DNA from: Planctomycetota bacterium
GTDB lineage: Bacteria > Planctomycetota > Planctomycetia > Gemmatales > Gemmataceae
Direction: 5' to 3'
NCBI GenBank assembly: GCA_018970845.1
Contig: JAGWVO010000183.1
Span: 1-7,189, forward strand
Length of the DNA: 7,189 nucleotides
Shown: piece after piece, positions 1-6,163 of the stretch
Position numbering within the stretch: the first letter of the stretch is position 1
Layout of the letters: each line of letters begins with the position of its first letter
Program-made: the position numbers and the translations under genes
The notes under the pieces: generated by a model
Told to the model about the DNA's origin: nothing
What the model saw: only the letters and a program-made list of their open reading frames with translations
Database searches by the model: none

Positions 1-469
1 CGGCGCCATAAACCCCGTAACCAGGGACTCCCCGGTGGCCGGCGAGGCTGGAAACCGCCAGCAGGGCGCCCCTGCGGGCCTTCAAGGCCGGCAAAGCCGC
101 CTGGATGGAATGGAAAACCGTCCAAAAATTGGCGCGCATGACCATTTCGGCCACCGCGGGTGAGGTTTGGGCCACCGGCGCCCGCAACGAGGTTCCCGCG
201 CAGCAAACCAGCGCGTCCAGTCCTCCGGCGACTTCGATCAACCCCGCCACGGCCCGGGCGCAATCCGCCGGTTCCGCAGCGTCACCCCGGCAGGCGACAA
301 GCCGGGACCCGTTTCCACCCAGTTCCAAGACTGCCGAATTGAGACGGTCATTGTCGCGGGCCATCAGGCCGACCACAAAACCCCTTCCGGCCAGGCGACG
401 GGCCACCTCAAGCCCCAAACCCGACGACCCGCCGGTCACCAACACCGCCCTCGCCGGGCCGGACATCAT
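1..469 (-). CDS. Short-chain dehydrogenase/reductase (SDR), 3' end cut by window edge
   Basis: NAD(P)-dependent oxidoreductase of the classical SDR family, probably cytosolic; the substrate cannot be told from sequence. The 156 visible residues hold most of a Rossmann domain. The dinucleotide-binding motif TGGSSGLG lies at residues 12-19. An Arg at 38 after the second strand favours NADPH (family knowledge). CCAG at 89-92 stands where NNAG is usual. The tetrad residues N114, S141 and Y154 are visible, with the usual 13-residue Ser-Tyr spacing; the catalytic Lys should lie just beyond the left edge. About 90-100 residues are missing compared with a typical 250-residue SDR. Two ATG codons are adjacent (469 and 466). 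GGGGAG at 483-478 sits 8 bases before the first, which I chose as the start. It is divergent from ilvC across 108 bases, and nothing shows a functional link with it. Confidence 0.9.
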   Translation of the reverse strand, partial: MMSGPARAVLVTGGSSGLGLEVARRLAGRGFVVGLMARDNDRLNSAVLELGGNGSRLVACRGDAAEPADCARAVAGLIEVAGGLDALVCCAGTSLRAPVAQTSPAVAEMVMRANFWTVFHSIQAALPALKARRGALLAVSSLAGHRGVPGYGVYGA

Positions 470-498
470 GGCGCAAGCTCCCCGCCTGGTGCGATTCG

Positions 499-527
499 TT
501 GGCAATTCCACCGCATTCTGCTAACTT
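499..527 (+). promoter_or_regulatory. Candidate sigma70-like promoter for ilvC
   Basis: TTGGCA at 499-504 matches the -35 consensus at five of six positions. A 17-base spacer follows, then TAACTT at 522-527, a weak -10 (three of six). Transcription would start near 534, giving a leader of about 44 bases. That is too short for a T-box or peptide attenuator, so no leucine or valine attenuation device is visible. The assignment rests on consensus alone. Confidence 0.4.
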
Positions 528-577
528 ATGGGTTCGTTTCCGTCGGGGCTTCGGCGGATCAGTCATCAGAGGTTGTC

Positions 578-1630
578 ATGAAAGAAATCACCATCGGTTC
601 CAGCAAGGAACAGGTTTACGAGCGATCCGACTATCCCGCCGACAAGATTCGCTCCATCTTAGGCAAGGAAACCATCGCCGTGCTCGGCTACGGGGTCCAG
701 GGCCGCGGCCAGTCCCTCAACATGCGCGACAACGGCCTCAAGGTGATCATCGGCCTTCGCGACAAGGGCCGCTCATGGGACCTGGCCCAGCAGGATGGCT
801 GGAAACCGGGGGAAACGCTGTTCTCCATCGAGGACGCGGCCGCCAAGGGCACCGTGGTCCAGTACCTTCTTTCCGACGCCGGGCAAAAGGAAAACTGGCC
901 ACGAATCAAGCCCCACCTCACCGCCGGCAAGGCCCTTTACTTCTCCCACGGGTTCAGCGTGGTCTATGCCGACCAGACCGGTGTTGTGCCCGGCAAGGAC
1001 ATCGACGTGATCCTCGTGGCTCCCAAGGGATCGGGCACATCGGTGCGCCGGTTGTTCCTCGAGGGCAAGGGAATCAATTCGAGCTTCGCCGTTCACCAGG
1101 ATGCCACCGGCCGCGCGTACGAGCGCGCCCGGGCCTTGGGTTTCGCCGTCGGATCGGGCTACCTTTTCGAGACCACCTTCCAGAAGGAAGTCTACAGCGA
1201 CCTCACCGGGGAGCGGGGAGTCCTCATGGGGGCCATCTACGGGATGTGGCTGGCCCAATACGAGACCCTCAGGGCCCACGGCCACAGCCCGTCGGAGGCC
1301 TTCAACGAAACGGTCGAGGAGGCCACCCAGAGCCTCTATCCGCTCATCGCCGAGAACGGCATGGACTGGATGTACGCGAACTGCTCCACGACGGCCCAGC
1401 GCGGCGCCCTCGACTGGGCTCCCAAGTTCCGCGAGGCCACCCGGCCTGTGTTCGAGGCGCTTTACGCGAGCGTGACCCGCGGCGACGAAACCCGCCGGGT
1501 GCTGGATGTCAACAGCCGGCCTGATTACCGCGAACTGCTTGAAAAGGAACTGAAGGAGATTCACGAAAGCGAAATGTGGCGGGCCGGCGCCGCGGTGCGT
1601 TCGCTGCGCCCGGAACGGCAGGGCCGCTGA
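578..1630 (+). CDS. ilvC: Ketol-acid reductoisomerase, Ilv5/Bacteroidetes type
   Basis: Second step of valine/isoleucine (and leucine-precursor) synthesis: Mg2+-dependent alkyl migration and NADPH reduction of acetolactate or acetohydroxybutyrate; cytosolic. The 350-residue protein has the dinucleotide motif GYGVQGRGQ at 37-45, His124 in SHGF, Lys150 in APKGSG, metal ligands D208 and E212 (SDLTGER), E244 and E248 (NETVEE), and substrate Ser270 in CSTTAQRG. The segments SPSEAFNETVEEATQSLYPL, CSTTAQRGALDW and the ending MWRAGAAVRSLRPE match what I recall of yeast Ilv5 and Bacteroidetes enzymes, not the usual 330-residue bacterial form (which has SDTAEYG) or the 490-residue E. coli form. The ATG at 578 follows AGAGG at 568-572 with 5 bases between. 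The frame stays open upstream to about 167, but that part is antisense to the SDR gene and unlike KARI. No ilvB, ilvN or leuA lies alongside, so the gene stands alone here. The symbol ilvC is used by function. Confidence 0.96.
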   Translation: MKEITIGSSKEQVYERSDYPADKIRSILGKETIAVLGYGVQGRGQSLNMRDNGLKVIIGLRDKGRSWDLAQQDGWKPGETLFSIEDAAAKGTVVQYLLSDAGQKENWPRIKPHLTAGKALYFSHGFSVVYADQTGVVPGKDIDVILVAPKGSGTSVRRLFLEGKGINSSFAVHQDATGRAYERARALGFAVGSGYLFETTFQKEVYSDLTGERGVLMGAIYGMWLAQYETLRAHGHSPSEAFNETVEEATQSLYPLIAENGMDWMYANCSTTAQRGALDWAPKFREATRPVFEALYASVTRGDETRRVLDVNSRPDYRELLEKELKEIHESEMWRAGAAVRSLRPERQGR

Positions 1631-1659
1631 TTCGCCGCAACCTCGCGAGGCTCATGAAA

Positions 1660-1688
1660 GGCCGCCGGATCTCCGGCGGCCTTTTTAT
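1660..1688 (+). terminator. Intrinsic terminator after ilvC
   Basis: A perfect 9-bp GC-rich stem, GGCCGCCGG (1660-1668) with CCGGCGGCC (1673-1681), closes a 4-base loop ATCT and is followed by TTTTTATT (1682-1689). It starts 29 bases after the ilvC stop codon. It lies between two converging genes. Read on the minus strand, the same hairpin is followed only by TTTCAT, so termination of the kinase gene there would be weaker. Confidence 0.9.
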
Positions 1689-1701
1689 TGGATCCGGCTT
1701 G

Positions 1702-3654
1702 TCAGGATCCCAGGGACCAGCCGCGGATCGATCCGTCGGCCCCGGATGTCCAGACGAACTTCTCGTCCTTGCCGGCGGTGACGCCGAGGATGGCGCCCTG
1801 GTGCCCCGGGCATTCCTTTTTCATGGAAAAGTCGAGAAGTGAGAACACGCGGAGAACGCCATCCTGGCAACCCGCCAAAATGAGCCTTGATTGCGCCAGC
1901 ACCGCCAACGATCGCACGACGGTGCGCCCGCCGGACAGGTTGTGCATTTGCCCCGCGGATTCACGGACCTGCAGTCCGCTGCCACCGGCGATAATGCGCT
2001 TGGCCGCGGCATCATAGGCCAGGGCCAGCACCGGCCCCACCTTGAATGCCACCCCGCCCTTGGCCGAACGCTCGACGGAATCCCACTGCCTCACGGCGCC
2101 ATCGTCCCCGGCGGAGAGCAGGACCCTGCCGCTGCCGATGAACTGGACCCGGTTCACCTTTCCGGCATGCCGGCCGAGATCGACATGGGCAACACGCCCG
2201 CCAACGGACCACAGTCGCACCAGTCCCTTGGGATCGGCCGCGGGCGCCTCGCAACCGGTCGCCAGCATCGTGCCATCGGGATGGAACGCGACACATGTCA
2301 CATTTCGGTTGTAACCGGACAACCGCCCCGACTCCTGCCCGGATCGGGGGTCCCAGAAGTGGACACCCATGTCGTCGTCAAACAGCCTATTGCCGGAACT
2401 GGCAATCCGGTCGCCCTTGGGATCATAGGCCAAGGACAGCGTCGGTCCCTCATTGGGCGTGAACTGGATCAGTTCCCTGCCGGTTTGGGCGTCCCAAAGG
2501 CGAATGGTCTCGTCGCTTCCCCCGCTGACGAGGTTTCGTCCATCGGGCGAGAGGTCAAGCGAGGTCACCTCGCCGCCGTGGGCCAGGATGAGGCGCGAGA
2601 CGATCGTGCTGCCGCCGGCCTGCGTTGTCGCCGTGGTGGGTGGCGCGGGAGACGAGGTGGCCTGGCCGGTGGGCTGCGTGGAGGCGGGAACCTTTCCAGG
2701 GTCGGCAAGGAAACCCCTGAGCGCTTCGACCAAATCACCGGGACTCTGGTACCGGTGGTCCGGATCCTTCGCCATCAGTTTGCGGAGAATCCGCTCGAGG
2801 GATTCGGGAAGATCGGGACGGAGAGACCGTGTGTTCGGCAACTCACCCGAATGATGCTTCCGTATCTTTTGCACCATGGTGCCGCCCGGGTAGGGCACCT
2901 GAGCTGTCAGGAGATAATGAAGCGTGCAACCCAGGCTGTAGAGGTCGGACCGGGTGTCGGCATTGCGAGGATCATCGGCCTGTTCGGGCGCGATGTAGTC
3001 AGGCGTGCCCAGGAACGACCCCACCTGCGTCAGTTCGGATTGGCCATTCTCCTCCCGCTGGACCCGGGCCAGTCCCATGTCAAGGATCTTGAGGCGTCCG
3101 GGTTTCGCGCCGGGAGACCACTTGTTCTGGGCATCCAGTGGCGAAGGGCTGATCATCAGGTTGCTGGGCTTGATGTCCCGATGGACCATGCCCTTCTCGC
3201 TGGCGTGCTGTAGCGCCTCGGCGGCCTGGATGATGTACGAGACCGCCGTTTCGATCGGCAGGCCGCCCACTTTCGCCACAATCCTGCTCAGGTCCTGACC
3301 TTCGACAAACTCCATCGAAAGGTAGGCGATCGGCGCGTTGAGGTCGGTATGGAAAACCATCACGAAGTTGGGGTGGTTGAGCAGGGCGGCTGACTGGACT
3401 TCCTGCTCGAACCTGCGGCGCACGTCGGGATTGGAAAGCAGTCCCGGCTTGATCAGCTTGAGGGCGACGATGCGGTTGAGTCCCATTTGCCTGGCCTTGA
3501 AGACCACACCCATGCCACCCCGGGCCAATTCGCCAAGCAACTCATGGCCGGGAATGGATGGCAGTTTCCTGGCGGTGCCCGGAGAGGATTTGGCCGGAGT
3601 GGCCGACGCGGGGGCGGGCGAGGGAGGATTCTCCCGGCCATCGCCATCGAGCAT
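1702..3654 (-). CDS. Ser/Thr protein kinase with C-terminal seven-bladed WD40 propeller
   Basis: Hanks-type (PknB-like) kinase, predicted cytoplasmic because no hydrophobic membrane segment exists anywhere in its 650 residues. Order: a Pro/Ala/Ser-rich start (1-33); a kinase domain (about 36-318) with glycine loop at 41-49 (ending GGMG), Lys66 of VALK, Glu85, HRD at 158-160 with K162 and N165, DMG at 192-194 in place of DFG, APE at 222-224, D237 and R301; a Pro/Thr/Ser linker (321-350); then seven WD40 repeats ending near 388 (LWD), 435 (FWD), 483 (LWS), 525 (QWD), 565, 605 (FS) and 647 (WS). All catalytic residues are present, so it should be active. The propeller probably binds substrate or partner proteins (inference). 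The ATG at 3654 is chosen because TGAGGAA precedes it at ordinary spacing. ATG 3681 and GTG 3729 are in frame but lack a good ribosome site. Targets are unknown. Confidence 0.93.
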   Translation of the reverse strand: MLDGDGRENPPSPAPASATPAKSSPGTARKLPSIPGHELLGELARGGMGVVFKARQMGLNRIVALKLIKPGLLSNPDVRRRFEQEVQSAALLNHPNFVMVFHTDLNAPIAYLSMEFVEGQDLSRIVAKVGGLPIETAVSYIIQAAEALQHASEKGMVHRDIKPSNLMISPSPLDAQNKWSPGAKPGRLKILDMGLARVQREENGQSELTQVGSFLGTPDYIAPEQADDPRNADTRSDLYSLGCTLHYLLTAQVPYPGGTMVQKIRKHHSGELPNTRSLRPDLPESLERILRKLMAKDPDHRYQSPGDLVEALRGFLADPGKVPASTQPTGQATSSPAPPTTATTQAGGSTIVSRLILAHGGEVTSLDLSPDGRNLVSGGSDETIRLWDAQTGRELIQFTPNEGPTLSLAYDPKGDRIASSGNRLFDDDMGVHFWDPRSGQESGRLSGYNRNVTCVAFHPDGTMLATGCEAPAADPKGLVRLWSVGGRVAHVDLGRHAGKVNRVQFIGSGRVLLSAGDDGAVRQWDSVERSAKGGVAFKVGPVLALAYDAAAKRIIAGGSGLQVRESAGQMHNLSGGRTVVRSLAVLAQSRLILAGCQDGVLRVFSLLDFSMKKECPGHQGAILGVTAGKDEKFVWTSGADGSIRGWSLGS

Positions 3655-3660
3655 CGTGTG

Positions 3661-3667
3661 TTCCTCA
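3661..3667 (-). promoter_or_regulatory. Ribosome binding site deciding the kinase start
   Basis: Read on the minus strand this is TGAGGAA; its GAGG core ends 8 bases before the ATG at 3654. The upstream in-frame ATG at 3681 is preceded by GTGTCGAACC with no Shine-Dalgarno match. The GTG at 3729 has only GGAA directly against it, which is too close. This favours the shorter 650-residue protein. Confidence 0.65.
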
Positions 3668-3750
3668 GGCCCCGAAGCCATGGTTCGACACCGCGCGCGT
3701 CCAAGGAAATTGGGAAAACGGGCATCCACTTCCGTTAATTCTGATTCACT

Positions 3751-3756
3751 ATTGTA
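3751..3756 (-). promoter_or_regulatory. Candidate -10 element for the kinase gene
   Basis: The minus strand reads TACAAT here, five of six to the -10 consensus, in the spacer shared with the flavoprotein gene at 3792. No matching -35 lies at 16-18 bases. If real, transcription starts near 3744, upstream of every candidate start codon of the kinase. Weak evidence. Confidence 0.25.
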
Positions 3757-3791
3757 GCAGACTCCATCTAGCCTTGATTGGATTGATCAAA

Positions 3792-4382
3792 ATGAGCGAA
3801 TACGGCGAACCCTCATCACCGATTCATCTTGCCCCCAAGGAACTGGTCGGCTGGCTGGCCAGCCAATGGCGCGACTCCGTTTCCATCCCCGATTCCCCGT
3901 ATCGGTTGCCCATGCTGGTGACGATGGGCACGCGTCCCGAGGCCAGGACCGTCGTGCTTCGCAAAGCCCAAGAAAATCCGCTGGAAATCCATTTCCACAC
4001 CGACCTTCGCTCGGCCAAGGTGGCCCAGTTGCGGGCTTCGCCCGGTTGCCTGTTGGCGTGGTACGACCCGCAAACCCGCCTGCAACTGCAGGCCTGGGGC
4101 CATGCGAGGCTTCACGCCGGCGACACAACGGCTCGAAGGGAATGGGACCCGCTTCCAGCCCATAATGGCCGCCAATATGGACAGGTCCCGCCACCAGGAA
4201 CCCCCATTTCCGGGCCTGTTGCCCCGGCATCACCGGAAAAGGAGTCCGGATGGACGAATTTCTGCGTTGGCATTGTCCGCATCTCGCAAATCGAACTTTT
4301 GCAATTGTCGCGCGAGGGAAACATCCGGTGCCGGCTTGAACCAACAAACAGCGCCTGGACCAAGTCATGGATCGCGCCTTGA
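3792..4382 (+). CDS. Pyridoxamine 5'-phosphate oxidase-like FMN-binding protein
   Basis: A 196-residue protein of the PNPOx split-barrel flavoprotein fold. The FMN-site pattern of that family is readable: RTVVLR at 52-57, FHTD at 68-71, RSAK at 73-76, WYDPQTRLQLQAWG at 90-103. It ends in SWIAP, and W154 in a GWTNF segment lies in the C-terminal half. The layout fits the shorter relatives annotated only as 'PNPOx family' (Pfam Pyridox_oxase_2-like) better than PdxH: the PdxH C-terminal substrate and dimer region is not recognisable. Vitamin B6 oxidation is therefore possible but not shown; another FMN-dependent reduction is as likely. The ATG at 3792 has no convincing Shine-Dalgarno, only GGA nine bases upstream. 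The frame is open further upstream, but that part is antisense to the kinase leader. It is divergent from the kinase. No hairpin terminator follows, so read-through towards 4501 cannot be excluded. Confidence 0.85.
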   Translation: MSEYGEPSSPIHLAPKELVGWLASQWRDSVSIPDSPYRLPMLVTMGTRPEARTVVLRKAQENPLEIHFHTDLRSAKVAQLRASPGCLLAWYDPQTRLQLQAWGHARLHAGDTTARREWDPLPAHNGRQYGQVPPPGTPISGPVAPASPEKESGWTNFCVGIVRISQIELLQLSREGNIRCRLEPTNSAWTKSWIAP

Positions 4383-4450
4383 AGCCACGGGTTTGTGAAC
4401 TTGCTTGTTCTTGATCCTTTGTCGGACAGAGCCGTCATTCGTACCCTGAA

Positions 4451-4456
4451 TATAAT
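4451..4456 (+). promoter_or_regulatory. Candidate -10 element for the secreted-protein operon
   Basis: An exact TATAAT lies 44 bases before the ATG at 4501, with TG two bases upstream, close to an extended -10. The bases at the -35 position (AGAGCC) do not fit. Transcription would begin near 4463, leaving a leader of about 38 bases that contains the GGAGG site. An exact match is uncommon in DNA this GC-rich, but it is one element only. Confidence 0.4.
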
Positions 4457-4489
4457 CACCTCGTTTGGCCGCGCATGGATCGTTTCGCC

Positions 4490-4494
4490 GGAGG
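4490..4494 (+). promoter_or_regulatory. Strong Shine-Dalgarno fixing the start at 4501
   Basis: GGAGG ends six bases before the ATG at 4501. It decides against the in-frame TTG at 4465, which would place twelve charged and polar residues ahead of the signal peptide. Confidence 0.8.
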
Positions 4495-4500
4495 CCTGAC

Positions 4501-6123
4501 ATGAAATATCAGCAGTTCCTGATCACGGTGGTCCTATCCGTCTGGCTGGCAACGAGCCATGTCCGTTCCGCCCCGGGTGAATCGCTGGGTTGGCTACCCG
4601 ATGACACCATGGTCGCCTTCCGCATCGACTTCAAGAACCTCTGGCGCGGTCCCCTAGGGGCCGATACCCGCAGGATGGTTCAGAAAGGCGGCGCGGCATT
4701 CGCGCTGCTGCAACTCCAAATGAGCCCGAGGCTGGATGACATCGATGAGATCTCGGGAGGAGCCTGGGTTGGTCCCGACGGGTCGCCAGCTTTCCTGGTT
4801 GCTGTCACATCAAGCCACACGATTGAAGATTACAAGGCCGCCTTCACCTTCCTTGGCCCATCGGCAAGGCCAGGGCCGGCCGGTACTTGGGAGGCCGGTG
4901 GGTTCCTCATGGCCCGGCCTCAAGATAACGAGTTGATTTTCGGCACGGGGCCGGCGGTGAGGGCCGCGATCGGCCGGAAGAAAGGTCCGGCCAAGGCCGA
5001 TGGTTTGCTTGATGGTCAGGTCTCGCTCCGCCTGGACAGGCATCCGGTGCTGGAAGCCCTTGCCGCCGCCGTGCCCGAACCGTTCGGTCCGCTGGCCGCC
5101 GCAAAGCGGGCCCGTTTGGCCATCAGCGCCTTGGGAGAACAGGTGGAGGCGCGCCTCACCGTCAGCTTTGAAAGCGATGACGCGGCGGAAAAAGCGTCAG
5201 AAGCCTTGAATGCCGCGCGGAAAATGGCCAAGCCGTTGTTCGAGCAAGGCAGGGCCCAAATCCGCCGTGAACTTGGACCCGGTGCCAAGTCTGAAATCGC
5301 GAGCCATTTTGGAATGGTGATGGGCCTTGGCTGGCTGAACCTGATGGAGCGTGAACTCGATTCCCAGAAGGTGGACAAAAAGGGAACCGAACTCTCCACC
5401 CGGGCTGAAGCCAATATCGCCGATCTCAATGGCCTTGGCATCGGCCCTTTGCAGGCTGGCATCGCCGCTGGCCTGTTCCTTCCGGCCGTGCAAAAGGTTC
5501 GCGAGGCGGCGAATCGCACGCATTCGATGAACAACCTCAAGATGCTGGGATTGGCACTCCACAATTACGAGGCGTCGATGGGTCGGTTCCCGCCCGCCGT
5601 GGTCACCGACAAGGATGGCAAGCCCCTCTATTCCTGGCGCGTATTGATTTTGCCCTACATCGAGCAGGATGCCGTGTTCCGGGCATGGAAGCTGGATGAG
5701 GCGTGGGACGGCCCGAACAACCGCCGGCTATCCGAGTTGGTGATCAAGACATTCTGCGAACCGACGGAACCACCGTCGAACCGCACCCGCTACCGCGTGT
5801 TCCATGGAAATGGTGCCGTTTTTGAATCATCCATGGTCGGTGCCAAGAAAGGCACACGGATCAACGAGATCGTTGACGGCACTTCCAACACCATCATGGT
5901 TGTCCAGACGCGTGACAGCGTTCCCTGGGCCGCTCCCGACGAAATCGCCTACGATCCCAAGAAACCGATTCCCGAGCTTGGCTTGCCGGGTGCCGGGTAT
6001 TTTCTCACCGCGTTTGCCGATGGATCCGTTCGAACCCTGAAGACCACAATCAAGCCGCAGTGGCTTCACCAACTGGTTCAAAGGGCCGACGGCATGCCAT
6101 TGCCCGAGGACTTCGACAAGTGA
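4501..6123 (+). CDS. Secreted protein with C-terminal DUF1559 domain
   Basis: A 540-residue exported protein of unknown function. Residues 1-24 form a Sec signal peptide: one Lys, a hydrophobic core FLITVVLSVWLA, and likely cleavage near S23/A24. Residues about 25-310 form a domain without a family I can name, beginning WLPDDTMVAFRID; it alternates beta-type segments with helices rich in Ala, Lys and Glu. From about 318 the sequence turns into DUF1559: LFLPAVQKVREAANR (325-339), NNLKMLGLALHNY, RFPPA, YSWRVLILPYIEQ (377-389), DGTSNT (459-464), and ADGSV near the end (506-510). In most DUF1559 proteins this domain follows a type IV prepilin leader (FTLIELLVVIAIIAIL). Here only the end of that helix remains, inside the chain. 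The His of the H-X9-DG motif is Gly. It is followed after 40 bases by a same-strand gene with a paralogous N-terminal domain. Confidence 0.9.
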   Translation: MKYQQFLITVVLSVWLATSHVRSAPGESLGWLPDDTMVAFRIDFKNLWRGPLGADTRRMVQKGGAAFALLQLQMSPRLDDIDEISGGAWVGPDGSPAFLVAVTSSHTIEDYKAAFTFLGPSARPGPAGTWEAGGFLMARPQDNELIFGTGPAVRAAIGRKKGPAKADGLLDGQVSLRLDRHPVLEALAAAVPEPFGPLAAAKRARLAISALGEQVEARLTVSFESDDAAEKASEALNAARKMAKPLFEQGRAQIRRELGPGAKSEIASHFGMVMGLGWLNLMERELDSQKVDKKGTELSTRAEANIADLNGLGIGPLQAGIAAGLFLPAVQKVREAANRTHSMNNLKMLGLALHNYEASMGRFPPAVVTDKDGKPLYSWRVLILPYIEQDAVFRAWKLDEAWDGPNNRRLSELVIKTFCEPTEPPSNRTRYRVFHGNGAVFESSMVGAKKGTRINEIVDGTSNTIMVVQTRDSVPWAAPDEIAYDPKKPIPELGLPGAGYFLTAFADGSVRTLKTTIKPQWLHQLVQRADGMPLPEDFDK

Positions 6124-6163
6124 CTTCAAGGCCGAAAGTCTCATCCCAAAAGGAGACCTGAAA

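Noticed and set aside
105..524. 139-codon plus-strand frame
   Set aside because: Antisense shadow of the SDR gene, which has clear SDR motifs on the minus strand.
167..577. Upstream extension of the ilvC frame
   Set aside because: Overlaps the SDR gene antisense and does not resemble KARI; ATG 578 has a ribosome site and gives the family length.
499..1524. 341-codon plus-strand frame overlapping ilvC
   Set aside because: Out-of-frame shadow, very Arg/Pro/Gly-rich with no domain.
773..1564. 263-codon minus-strand frame
   Set aside because: Antisense shadow of ilvC.
1891..3213. Open frame of 440 codons on the plus strand
   Set aside because: Lies wholly antisense to the kinase, whose motifs are unmistakable; composition is that of a GC-rich shadow frame with no recognisable domain.
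3655..3729. GTG start at 3729 or ATG at 3681 for the kinase
   Set aside because: No properly spaced ribosome site for either; the added residues show no domain. Not excluded outright.
4383..4450. Possible terminator after the flavoprotein gene
   Set aside because: Only a 4-bp GAAC/GTTC stem around 4397-4410 and no U-tract.
4465..4500. TTG start for the DUF1559 protein
   Set aside because: It would bury the signal peptide behind polar residues, and GGAGG fits ATG 4501.
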